A stretch of 64,000 bases of DNA from JAZBPO01 sp963691775 (lineage in GTDB: Bacteria > Pseudomonadota > Gammaproteobacteria > Pseudomonadales > Azotimanducaceae): assembly GCA_963691775.1 (NCBI GenBank), contig OY829369.1:744001-808000 (forward strand), written 5' to 3'. Shown piece by piece: positions 55,170-63,879 of this stretch. The notes under the pieces are model-generated. The model did no database searches and was not told the DNA's origin. It was given only the letters and a program-made list of their open reading frames with translations. The first letter of the stretch is position 1. The number at the start of each line of letters is the position of its first letter. The translations under genes and the position numbers were made by a program.

Positions 55170-55181
55170 GGTCCTCGCCTG

Positions 55182-57242
55182 TTACCGCTGAGCCCGACCG
55201 CCCCAGAAGGGCCAGTCGTTCTGATCGATCGCGACCGTGAAGTCCGCATAGATCCGGTCTTCATCCTCGATGACAGTCTCGAAGAGTTCGTCGCCAAAGC
55301 GAGACGTCGAGGGCCTCGCCCAGGTGACCGACCCGCGCATGTCGAAGTCACCCCGCTCGTCCTTGAAGAGGTTGTACTCGATACCAACGCCGAAACCGGT
55401 GAACTCGAACCAGGTGTCGTCTTCAGTCGACGCGTCTATGCGGAAGGCCTTTGTGACGCCGTAGCCGTAGTCATAAAAGATGAACGGCCGAAAGGTTTCG
55501 GAAAACGTCTGGTTGAAGTAGTCCGGCAGGTCGAAATCCCAGGAATCGGGAATGTTTGTGTAGAAGTTGATGTTCGCAACCACACCCTTGTCGACGGAGA
55601 TGTCGTCGACGACGAGATTACGAACACCGTCCGCGCCACCAAGATTGAACCGGTTCACCGCCGGGAGCAGTTGCTCCGTGTACTGCGCATTCAGATTGAT
55701 GAGCAGTGAGTGACGTGTAGTGGCGTTGAAAACGGGCCAGTCGATGTCAAGCAGCTTGAACAGGCGCAGCCGCTGCTGCAGCACTACGAAGTCCTGATCC
55801 TGACCGGGGAAGACCTCGCCCGTCGCGGCATCAATCGTGCCCTCGCGACGGCCATCCGTGATCGAACCGATGCGCAGCGTCGTCGAGCCGTCGATGACGG
55901 CGCGCCAACTTTCCACCAGCGTGTCGTAATTCAGAGTCGTACCGAAGTCGACGATCTTCTGTGTGCGATCCAGCCCCCCACCAGCCGGTCCCGGCAGGGT
56001 CAGCTCGGCGTCCTTGTAGGAGGCAAACACGGTCTGGTTCAGGTTCTGGTCTCTCGCTCGCCTCCAGTACGTTCCGATCGCGACATCATAGTTCGTCGTG
56101 TCGCCGATGATGTCCTGCGCCCCAGCAATGGTGAACTCGTTCTTGCTGATGGCGCCTTGCACAAAGCTGCGCAAGCCTGGCAGCGGACGGTAGTAGGAAG
56201 CGTTGAGGAGCGTGACCTCGTTTGGTCCCTCCGATCGCAGTGCAGTGAGCGTGAGTTCGTCTCCGTTGCCCGACACATCGTGCACCGTTCCCGTAATCAA
56301 CCCCCGCGTTCGCCCGGTGATCTTGGTCCCGTGATTGTCAATGCGCTCAGAAATACTCCAGCGTTTCTCGCTCACGGTGTCGAGGCGGATCTGCGTTTCA
56401 CCGGGCGATGCGCCGGGAACGAAAACACCGGTGATATCCACGCCTGAAAGGTCGTTCACGAGGCGAAGGCGTTCATCGATCTCGTCGAGGAGCACCGGCT
56501 TGCCCTCGACATCGGCAAACGCCTGCTCAAGAGGCTCTGCCGCGACGACTTCATTGCCCGCTACGCGCGCCTCGCCGAGCTCACCCGGAAACACCCGCAG
56601 GCGCACGACGCCATCGCGCACGGTCTGCGGCGGAACCACGACCTGAGCCAGGATAAGCCCAGTGGAACGGATGCTGTCCTCGACTCGCTGCGCAACCTCG
56701 CCGAGGTTGAAGACGTTGATACCGCGGCGACTTTCGAAGTCGTCAAGCAGCTCGTCGAGCTCGTCCGCGAGCGCAAGCTTCACGAAGTCCAGGTCTCCGC
56801 CCTCCTGCTCCGTTCGCTCAAGCCGCCGTTTGAACTGGCTCAGATAGCGCGCGACCTGCAGAAGCTCTTCGTCGGAGTAGCCCTGATCCGCAATCTCTTG
56901 TTCGTTGGCCTGTCGCGAAAGCTCCTGCCGGGCGACAGCGTCCAGCTGGTCCATGCTGAGGCCAATTTCAGGGCGGTCTGCGATCCCCTCGATGACCACG
57001 CGCTCGACCTCGAAGAAGGGTCCGGCCGTGGGCAGCGTCGGGCGCTTGATCACGTCGGGAATGGCAAAGCTCGAAGGGCGCTCGGTGTCGATGGCAGATG
57101 CGCGCGTGTCTCGAAGATCCGGGACGTTCTCGGCCGAGGCCCCAAGGGCAGAAGGCGTGACAGTCATCGAGGCCAGCGCGAGCATCAGTGCCAGTCCAGC
57201 GCCAGCGCGGGTCGTTCGGTGGATCTGCTGCACGCTAGTCAT
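55182..57242 (-). CDS. Outer-membrane two-partner-secretion transporter (TpsB, ShlB/FhaC/HecB family)
   Basis: A 686-residue Omp85-superfamily transporter. Residues 1-35 are a signal peptide (AGAGLALMLALASMTVTPSALGA). POTRA domains follow from about residue 76 (FFEVERVVIEGI) to about 290, including LRVFPGELGEARVAGN and VNDLSGVDITGVFVPG. The rest is a 16-stranded-barrel pattern ending in FTVAIDQNDWPFWGGRAQR. It should export TpsA across the outer membrane by recognising its TPS domain. The first POTRA region carries a long charged insert (residues about 100-160), making the protein longer than the usual 550-590. The start is uncertain: ATG 57242 gives a good signal peptide but no clear ribosome site, and the frame stays open to 57359. 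tpsA begins 12 bp after its stop. Confidence 0.9.
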   Translation of the reverse strand: MTSVQQIHRTTRAGAGLALMLALASMTVTPSALGASAENVPDLRDTRASAIDTERPSSFAIPDVIKRPTLPTAGPFFEVERVVIEGIADRPEIGLSMDQLDAVARQELSRQANEQEIADQGYSDEELLQVARYLSQFKRRLERTEQEGGDLDFVKLALADELDELLDDFESRRGINVFNLGEVAQRVEDSIRSTGLILAQVVVPPQTVRDGVVRLRVFPGELGEARVAGNEVVAAEPLEQAFADVEGKPVLLDEIDERLRLVNDLSGVDITGVFVPGASPGETQIRLDTVSEKRWSISERIDNHGTKITGRTRGLITGTVHDVSGNGDELTLTALRSEGPNEVTLLNASYYRPLPGLRSFVQGAISKNEFTIAGAQDIIGDTTNYDVAIGTYWRRARDQNLNQTVFASYKDAELTLPGPAGGGLDRTQKIVDFGTTLNYDTLVESWRAVIDGSTTLRIGSITDGRREGTIDAATGEVFPGQDQDFVVLQQRLRLFKLLDIDWPVFNATTRHSLLINLNAQYTEQLLPAVNRFNLGGADGVRNLVVDDISVDKGVVANINFYTNIPDSWDFDLPDYFNQTFSETFRPFIFYDYGYGVTKAFRIDASTEDDTWFEFTGFGVGIEYNLFKDERGDFDMRGSVTWARPSTSRFGDELFETVIEDEDRIYADFTVAIDQNDWPFWGGRAQR

Positions 57243-57532
57243 CCCGTTCGTGGGCCGCATTGCCGCATCGACGAACGAGCAAGCCGAGGGAACGTATCCA
57301 GGACGCACGCCTTCGCCCGCGGTCGGACAGCTTCCGCGAGCCTTCGATGAAAACGACACCCTGCCTGGCCCTGCGGCACCTTGATGGCGCGCCGGCCTGG
57401 TCCCCGGCTCCCCGTCGCCGATGAAGGTGCTGACGATAGCAAGGTGCCGCTATCGCGGAAAGCGACGCGGCGTAGGGATTCAACGCCCGGCGGCGACGTT
57501 GAAATACTACAAGATGCTAATTTCTTAGGCTT
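57243..57532. promoter_or_regulatory. Leader region of the tpsBA operon
   Basis: A 290-bp gap between the kinase stop and the tpsB start, both on the minus strand. The segment 57,500-57,540 is the most AT-rich of the neighbourhood and is the likeliest place for a tpsBA promoter; I could not settle -35/-10 boxes. No terminator hairpin was found after the kinase, so read-through from the kinase gene is possible. Confidence 0.35.
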
Positions 57533-60500
57533 TTATCTGATCCGAGCGATCTCCGCAGCGCCAAGATCGATACGATCGATCTGACGTAGAACCCGGAACC
57601 CCTTGGCCGCATCTGGGGCGCCCGCATCGGGTCTCTCGGTCGCTACCGTGCAGGCTGCAATCGGGTCCGTGTGTCGCCCGCCAACAAGTTCCACGTCGCT
57701 TCCGTTCTCAACGAGCGTGACCCATTCCTCCACGTTGCCGACGTGGTTCACGAGGCCCCAGGCGTTCGGCGCGCCCTGCCCTACATTTACAAGTGAGTCC
57801 CCACGAATCACGCCGCGAACGTTGGAATAGCAGTTTCTGTTGGGGTCAAGCCGATCGCCAGCCGCCGATGCTGCATGACGCCACTCACCCTTGGTGGGCA
57901 ACCGGTAGGTGCGACCCGTCTGCCGCGAGAGCCAGCCCGCATAAGCCCGCGCGTCATCGAGACTCACGCCGGTTGCTGGCAGCCGCGGCGAACCCGAGAG
58001 CGTTTCACGGCGCGTGGCCTGCGCGAACGCGTTAAATTCCGCGATTGAGACTTCATATTTCCCTATCGCGAAGTTCGCTTCGGCGCCTTCGCCGTCGATA
58101 ATGACTACGGGCGGCGCTGCGCCGCCAGTCCAGGTGTCGCGGCAGAACGCGTTTCTGCCCGCGCCGACGTAACCAAGCGCACCACAGGGGTCCGGCCGCT
58201 CGATCTGCCGAATCGGGGCATGGTCGACGGTAGCAAGAAGAAGGTCCTTGCTCCTCAGGATCGAATCCGAATCCTTCTCGAGCTTCGCCACCATGCAATC
58301 CGTCAGATAGCGCAGCGCTTGGCGCCTCTCACTCTCCGTCAGCTGGGGGAAGTCATCGAGCGCCGCGCGCACGCGGTTCGGCTGATTGCACTGCCGGCTG
58401 AACACCGCAAAGACACCTGGAAACTCAACGCCCCCAACGGGATCGCCGTTGTCATCGCGGAGAATCTCCTCGGTTTCTTCCTCCCGCTTGAAGGGTTGTG
58501 CTTCCGTAAACCCGAACTCCTCGAACGTGTATGAAAGTTCGACAAAACCACCGTCGCGACGCGCAGCAGCAACCTGATCTCTTTCCGCTTGCTTGGCCTG
58601 TTCGTCGCGAAAGTTCTCGATCGAACGCGCATAGTTCGTCTGGTACTGGCTAGCCAACGACTGCGCGCTTGTTATCGGCGCCCCCCACGAATCATGCAGC
58701 TCACGCGCCCGAACACGCGCCGCTTCAATGTCCTCGGGGCGCGTTGGGAAGTAGCTCATCGCCCGGGCCAACACCGACGGTCCCCGCAGCGCATCCTCGT
58801 TGTTGGAGTCCATGCCTGCGGCGCGAATACGCGCCTGCACGGATGCAAGCGTGGCCTGCTCACTTGGATCGACGACCCAGAACCCACCTTCTTCCAACAG
58901 TTTCTTCGTCGCCTCGTTGCTCGGATCAGGGTCGACGTCAGCAAGATAGGTCTCGCCCTGACGAACCTTGGGCCGCAGACGAGTTGGGCGCTCGCTGGGC
59001 AACCGGCGGTCGAACTCCTGCAGGTAGACAGTCAAAGCCCGATCCCGCGCCGCAGCGATACGCTCATCATCTTCCGCGATGGTGTACGAGATCGCGAGTT
59101 CGTCGAGCGCAAGCTTGAACGCCTCATAGGAAAGGCGGTCTTGCCATGCAGTGTCGCCAGCAGCCACGTTTGCCTCGACTGCCCGATCGTTCTCGTACCG
59201 GAATGGCCCGGCCGTCAGCTTCCAAACACCTCCCGCGCGCGCAGGCGCTCTCACAGCCACCGAAATGGTCTCGCCACTCCGCTTGAAAATCCGATCCTGT
59301 TCAGCCAACGCAGCCGCTTCCGACGGAAAGGGTGTGTCGATCACGATGGTCGGAGCCGCGACGTCTTCCCACGCACTGATATTCCTGCGGATCACGCCCT
59401 CCCAAGCGACAAATTCATCGTTGGTGGTGAATGCAGCACTTTCCAGTTCATCGAGCACGGTTGCGCGCGGGACGTCGATCTGTGACTCCAGAGCCACCCA
59501 GTCCTGGTTCGGATCCGCCGTCGGATCGGCCGGCGCAATGACGCCCGTGACGTAGAGCAGGCCCACGCCCACCACCATGGTTGCCGCCGTTGCCGCCACG
59601 GCAAGGAAAGTTTTGGTGCCGGTGTAGAAGAATTCGTCGAGGAACGTCTGCGCATCAGGCGTGCGGTCCTCACGCTTGAACTCAAGCGCGCGTCGGATAG
59701 CTTTCCACTCGCGCGTAGTGACGCCGTCGGGGCGCTCCGGAACGATGCCCTGGGCAGCAGCCACGGGCGCCTTCTGACGATTGAAGGGGTGCTTACCCGT
59801 GATGCATTGGTAGGCCACGATGCCCAGGGCGTAGACGTCGTCCTGCGGCGCAGGATCACGCCCCTCGAACATCTCTACCGCAGCGTAAGCGGGCGTCAGG
59901 GCGCCCAGCTTGCCCGCATCGAATAGGGTGCCGTCTTCGCCGTCGTCGTCGCCCATAGCGTCGACGTCGACGGGCCCCTCGTTCTTGATCACGTCGTCCG
60001 ACTGGCCCGTCGCCGCCCGCGCGATGCCGAAATCGAAGACCTTCGCAGCGCCATCATCGGTGTAGAAGATGTTGCCGGGCTTGAAGTCGGAGTGTACGAG
60101 CGCGGGCGTTTGCGTATGCGCGTAGGCAAGCGCGGCCGCGATGTCACGAATGACATTCCGCGCCTGCTCGGGCCCCATGCCCTCGCGGTTCTTCTTCAGA
60201 TAGGAATCGAGCGGCGAACCCTCGAGCAACTCCATGACCATGTAGGCCGTGTCGCCGTCGCGATCGAAGTCGTAAACAGCGGCGATATTCGGGTGTGTCA
60301 GGCGCTGTGACCTCGACGACTCTCTCTGAAGCGCCAGGAAAGAGTCTTCATGCTCTGCAAACGCCTCATTCAAAACCTTGACCGCCACGTAGGGATTACG
60401 GTCACGCGCTTCTTTCTTCACCAGGTCGACGGCCTTGAAGACGCCCCCCATACCGCCCGCACCAAGCTTGTCTTCAAGCGTGAAGCGTCCCTTCAGGACC

Positions 60501-61597
60501 GTACCCGGACCCACCGTCGTCGGACCCCGAGAGGCCCGCGGCGGTACAGACCGCGAACTCGCAGGCACCGTCGAATCGCGGTCGCTGACGCTTAACCCAG
60601 TGGCCGCACGCGCAGGCGGCGCTCCAGTTGCCTGAATGGTCGGGTCGTCATCAGCGATCAGTGGGCGGGTCGCTGGAACCGTAGCGTCGTCGTCGTCCAG
60701 CGCGTCGTTGAAGGCCTGAACTGTTGCATCGTCGTCGCTGAAGTCTGCGGCTGCTACCGTGATGTCATCATCGGACGGCAAGTTAGCCGCACGCATGCGG
60801 GTGGCGTCTGACTGCGTTTCAGCGGGAACGTTCCGCATGTAAGTGGCGTCGTCAGTCGGCCCGGGGCCGTCGCGAAACGCCTGCACGGTAGCGTCGTCGT
60901 CGTCCACCTGATTGTCATCGAGACGGTTCTGCAGTCGCGGTGCGTTCTCGGCCGGACCGAGCGATGCTCTGCCCACGGACGGCATGGTCCGGGTGATCGA
61001 ATTGACCTCCGTCGCATCTTCATCGCCCCGTAGCTCGGTGCGATCTTCGTTCGCCTGCTCATTGCCCGGACGGACGGTGGTGTGGCGGAAATCCTCATCT
61101 TGCCTGCTGTCCGCATCACCGCGGACCATCGTTGCATCGACGCCCGCCTCATCCAGCTGGACGCTTGGACGCTCCGTGGTCTCCGCGAGCTCCCGAACCC
61201 CTGTGCCGCCTCGAAATTCGGTCGGTGCATCGTCCTCGGCGCCGTCGTCCGCAGGGCCTTTGCCTCGCATCAAGGCGGCTTCGCCGTCGCCGTCGCCGTC
61301 GCCGTGCCGGCGATCGCTCTTCTCAACGAGGATATCGACCGCCCCGGAATCAGAAGTTTCGACCGGCCCGACCGTCGGTAGGATCTGCGTTCTCTCAAGC
61401 CGAGGCCTTGAGCCACCTCTGGGCTCGTCGTCGTTCAGCGCAGGCGTCTCGCGCAGCTGCGTCTTTTCCTCGTCGTCGGCGCCATCGGTTCCGCGCAGTT
61501 GCGTCGCGTCCTCTGCGTCAGAGGCATCGGTTCCACGCAGTTCCGTCGCGTCCTCTTCATCCGCTCCGGGGCTCGACTTGCGATCGTCGTCGTTCAT
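57533..61597 (-). CDS. Membrane Ser/Thr protein kinase with threonine-motif array and formylglycine-generating-enzyme-like domain
   Basis: A 1354-residue protein in four parts. Residues 1-360 are acidic and disordered-looking, with about 15-18 short motifs of the form [DE]-x-T-x-x-R or DDATVxA (ATELRG, ATQLRG, RTELRG, ATVQAF). Residues about 370-640 are a Hanks-type kinase: glycine loop LGAGGMGGVF at about 377, Lys407 in VAVKVL, catalytic Asp504 in HSDFKPGN (non-RD) and Asp522 in DFGIA, so it looks active. A single membrane helix follows at about 663-686. The outer part of some 660 residues ends with an FGE/SUMF1-like domain (about 1135-1352: GKYEVSIAEFNAF, YRLPTKGEWRHAAS, GNVEEWV, KGFRVLR) without the paired catalytic cysteines. 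ATG 61597 follows GAGGAA. It lies upstream of tpsB and probably senses or regulates envelope or adhesin state; the signal is unknown. Confidence 0.9.
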   Translation of the reverse strand: MNDDDRKSSPGADEEDATELRGTDASDAEDATQLRGTDGADDEEKTQLRETPALNDDEPRGGSRPRLERTQILPTVGPVETSDSGAVDILVEKSDRRHGDGDGDGEAALMRGKGPADDGAEDDAPTEFRGGTGVRELAETTERPSVQLDEAGVDATMVRGDADSRQDEDFRHTTVRPGNEQANEDRTELRGDEDATEVNSITRTMPSVGRASLGPAENAPRLQNRLDDNQVDDDDATVQAFRDGPGPTDDATYMRNVPAETQSDATRMRAANLPSDDDITVAAADFSDDDATVQAFNDALDDDDATVPATRPLIADDDPTIQATGAPPARAATGLSVSDRDSTVPASSRSVPPRASRGPTTVGPGTVLKGRFTLEDKLGAGGMGGVFKAVDLVKKEARDRNPYVAVKVLNEAFAEHEDSFLALQRESSRSQRLTHPNIAAVYDFDRDGDTAYMVMELLEGSPLDSYLKKNREGMGPEQARNVIRDIAAALAYAHTQTPALVHSDFKPGNIFYTDDGAAKVFDFGIARAATGQSDDVIKNEGPVDVDAMGDDDGEDGTLFDAGKLGALTPAYAAVEMFEGRDPAPQDDVYALGIVAYQCITGKHPFNRQKAPVAAAQGIVPERPDGVTTREWKAIRRALEFKREDRTPDAQTFLDEFFYTGTKTFLAVAATAATMVVGVGLLYVTGVIAPADPTADPNQDWVALESQIDVPRATVLDELESAAFTTNDEFVAWEGVIRRNISAWEDVAAPTIVIDTPFPSEAAALAEQDRIFKRSGETISVAVRAPARAGGVWKLTAGPFRYENDRAVEANVAAGDTAWQDRLSYEAFKLALDELAISYTIAEDDERIAAARDRALTVYLQEFDRRLPSERPTRLRPKVRQGETYLADVDPDPSNEATKKLLEEGGFWVVDPSEQATLASVQARIRAAGMDSNNEDALRGPSVLARAMSYFPTRPEDIEAARVRARELHDSWGAPITSAQSLASQYQTNYARSIENFRDEQAKQAERDQVAAARRDGGFVELSYTFEEFGFTEAQPFKREEETEEILRDDNGDPVGGVEFPGVFAVFSRQCNQPNRVRAALDDFPQLTESERRQALRYLTDCMVAKLEKDSDSILRSKDLLLATVDHAPIRQIERPDPCGALGYVGAGRNAFCRDTWTGGAAPPVVIIDGEGAEANFAIGKYEVSIAEFNAFAQATRRETLSGSPRLPATGVSLDDARAYAGWLSRQTGRTYRLPTKGEWRHAASAAGDRLDPNRNCYSNVRGVIRGDSLVNVGQGAPNAWGLVNHVGNVEEWVTLVENGSDVELVGGRHTDPIAACTVATERPDAGAPDAAKGFRVLRQIDRIDLGAAEIARIR

Positions 61598-61739
61598 GCC
61601 ACTTCCTCGGAACGTTTGGTCCGATCATCCGTTAGTGGAAGCATAGCAATCTGCAGCGCGCATGGGTCGACGGCGCTCCGGAGGTTGGCGAGGGCTAGGG
61701 CCGCCATGCTCAAATCGACGGCCGCGGAAGGAGAGACGA

Positions 61740-62837
61740 ATGGAAGCGCTGGAATACCCCTGGCCGGACGCTCCGGCACCCGGTGAGACCATGGCACTCG
61801 CGCCGGGCGTGCACTGGCTGCGCATGCCCATGCCCGGCTCCCTGAACCATATCAATCTGTACCTGCTCGAGGGCGCAGGGGGCTGGACGATCGTCGATAC
61901 GGGCCTCGGAGACGACGCGACCCGATCACACTGGGAGCGCCTCTTCGCAGGCGTCCTCTACAGCGCCCCCATCGAGCGAATCATCGTCACACACATGCAC
62001 CCCGATCATGTCGGACAAGCCGGCTGGCTTTCAGAGCGATCACGCGCCCCGCTGTACATGACGCGCGCGGAGTACTACCAGGCGCGCACCTTTGCGGGCT
62101 CGGCGCCGACCTCGAGCAACTGGGAATCAGAAGAATTCTATCGCGCAGCCGGCCTTACGGAAGAAGAGCTTCAGGCGCTGCAGGTGCGCATGTCCTCGAG
62201 CGGAGGCTACGGGTCGATGGTCACGCCCATGCCGATGAGCTACAGGCGCCTGCGCGAGGGAGACACGCTCACCCTCGCCGGCCACGACTGGCGCGTGGTA
62301 ATCGGTTCTGGACACTCCCCGGAACACGCATGCCTGTATTGTCGCGCGCTCGGCATCCTTATCGCGGGCGATCAGATACTCCCGATCATCACGTCCAACG
62401 TTTCGGTTCATCCGAACGAGCCGGAAGCAAATCCGCTCAAGGACTGGATGGAGTCGCACGATCGACTCCTCGCACTGCCTGACGAGACGCTCGTACTCCC
62501 GGCACACAACCTACCGTTCCGAGGCCTGCGCAAGCGGCTCCGCGCGCTGATCGCGCACCACGAGGATCGTATGCTCGCGCTGGAGGAGCACTGCGAAACA
62601 CCGTCGTCGGCGCGCGATCTGCTGCCGGTCCTGTTCCGTCGCAAGCTCGATGAGCGGCAACTCACAATGGCGCTCGGCGAAGGCATCGCACACTTGCACC
62701 TGCTCATGCACCGCGATCGGATCGAACGAACAACGGACGCTGGCGGCGTGTGGCGTTTCAGATCGATCGACCCCGATCTCGCGCGGCGTCGACGAACGGA
62801 ACACGACGCCCCAGGCGAGGCGCCGATGCAGGTCTGA
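61740..62837 (+). CDS. Metallo-beta-lactamase-fold hydrolase
   Basis: A 365-residue metallo-beta-lactamase-superfamily hydrolase. The zinc motif THMHPDHVG is at about residues 85-93, GSGHSPEHACLY carries the next histidine and IAGDQILP the bridging Asp, with a late PAHNLPF histidine, so a binuclear site is complete. The C-terminal ~100 residues (GLRKRLRALIAHHEDRM and a winged-helix-like end) match the LACTB2/RNase-Z-like hydrolases with an extra helical domain. ATG 61740 follows GAAGGAGAG by 4-5 nt; the open frame begins earlier at 61662. It is divergent from the kinase gene across 142 bp. A thioester or lactone substrate is possible but is not shown by the sequence. Confidence 0.87.
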   Translation: MEALEYPWPDAPAPGETMALAPGVHWLRMPMPGSLNHINLYLLEGAGGWTIVDTGLGDDATRSHWERLFAGVLYSAPIERIIVTHMHPDHVGQAGWLSERSRAPLYMTRAEYYQARTFAGSAPTSSNWESEEFYRAAGLTEEELQALQVRMSSSGGYGSMVTPMPMSYRRLREGDTLTLAGHDWRVVIGSGHSPEHACLYCRALGILIAGDQILPIITSNVSVHPNEPEANPLKDWMESHDRLLALPDETLVLPAHNLPFRGLRKRLRALIAHHEDRMLALEEHCETPSSARDLLPVLFRRKLDERQLTMALGEGIAHLHLLMHRDRIERTTDAGGVWRFRSIDPDLARRRRTEHDAPGEAPMQV

Positions 62838-62860
62838 GCCGAAGCCTTCAGGCCGTACAG

Positions 62861-63715
62861 CTAGGCGTCGACCTCGAAGCGATAGGCACCTCCATCGCGC
62901 CGCACCAACCCTGCCGTCGGGGTCGCGAAGTGAGTGCCAATCACGAGTACGGGGGCATCGGCGAGCTCTGCGAGCGTATCCTCCCGCGTCTTCCGCGCAG
63001 CGGTCGGATTCCAGTCCGCGCTGCTGCCCCAGTCGAGGCGCGCCATTTGACACGGGTGATGCACGAAGTCTCCCGTGATGAGCGCGCGCTCCCCTTCAGA
63101 CTCGATCACCACGCTGACATGCCCGGGCGTATGCCCTGGTGTGGGCTGCAGGCGAACCTCGTCGCAGAGCACGGCTTCGTCACCGACGAGCACGGCGAGC
63201 CCCGCGTCAACTACAGGGCGAACGGAATCGTCTATGACGGGGCCATAGCCATCGTCGCCTGCCTCGTTCCAGTGGGCCCACTCCCGTTCAGAGAACAGAT
63301 AGCGCGCATGCGGGAAGGTCGGCACCCATTGGCCGTCGACGAGCCGCGTGTTCCATCCGACGTGATCTACATGCAGATGCGTACAGAGCACGGTGTCGAT
63401 GCTCCCTACCGGGTACCCCGCCGCTTCGAGGTCTTCCAGGAAGCGCGTCTGCAAATGACTCCACGCCGGCACGGAGCGTTCCTTGTCGTTGCCAATACAC
63501 GTGTCCACGAGAATCCGGCGACTACCAGTATCTACGACAAGGGCGTGCACGCTCATGCGCAGGCGCCCTTGGTCGTCCATGAAGTGCGGCGCCAGCCAGT
63601 CAATCTCGCGACAGGCTTCAGGTGTCGCGTCAGGCAGGATGAACTTCGATCCGCCGACCGACTCGAGCTCCACGATCCGCGTCACCTTCACTTTGCCGAT
63701 TTGCCACTGATTCAT
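62861..63715 (-). CDS. Metallo-beta-lactamase-fold hydrolase (quorum-quenching-lactonase-like)
   Basis: A 284-residue hydrolase with a full binuclear zinc site: THLHVDHVGWN (residues about 112-122), TPGHTPGHVSV and the bridging Asp of ITGDFVHHPCQ, then a final GTHFATP histidine. The N-terminus MNQWQIGKVKVTRIVELE and the internal LVVDTGSRRILVDTCIGND resemble the AidC/AttM-like branch of MBL-fold proteins, which includes acyl-homoserine lactonases as well as hydrolases of unknown role. ATG 63715 follows GGGAGGAG by 6 nt. It converges on the other MBL gene with a 23-bp gap and is divergent from the stress-protein gene. Lactonase activity is a guess. Confidence 0.87.
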   Translation of the reverse strand: MNQWQIGKVKVTRIVELESVGGSKFILPDATPEACREIDWLAPHFMDDQGRLRMSVHALVVDTGSRRILVDTCIGNDKERSVPAWSHLQTRFLEDLEAAGYPVGSIDTVLCTHLHVDHVGWNTRLVDGQWVPTFPHARYLFSEREWAHWNEAGDDGYGPVIDDSVRPVVDAGLAVLVGDEAVLCDEVRLQPTPGHTPGHVSVVIESEGERALITGDFVHHPCQMARLDWGSSADWNPTAARKTREDTLAELADAPVLVIGTHFATPTAGLVRRDGGAYRFEVDA

Positions 63716-63879
63716 GCGTATCTCCTCCCGGTCATCTCCAGCAAGCTCAGCACAGGCCGATGGTCGAGGCGAGCCCGGCGTGCGGAGAGGCAATTGCCCG
63801 CTTATACGTGCGGCGCATACCCTGTTCCCTACTCGGATGCAGCTGGCAGCGATCCGCCCGGATCGATGGACTGAGACAC

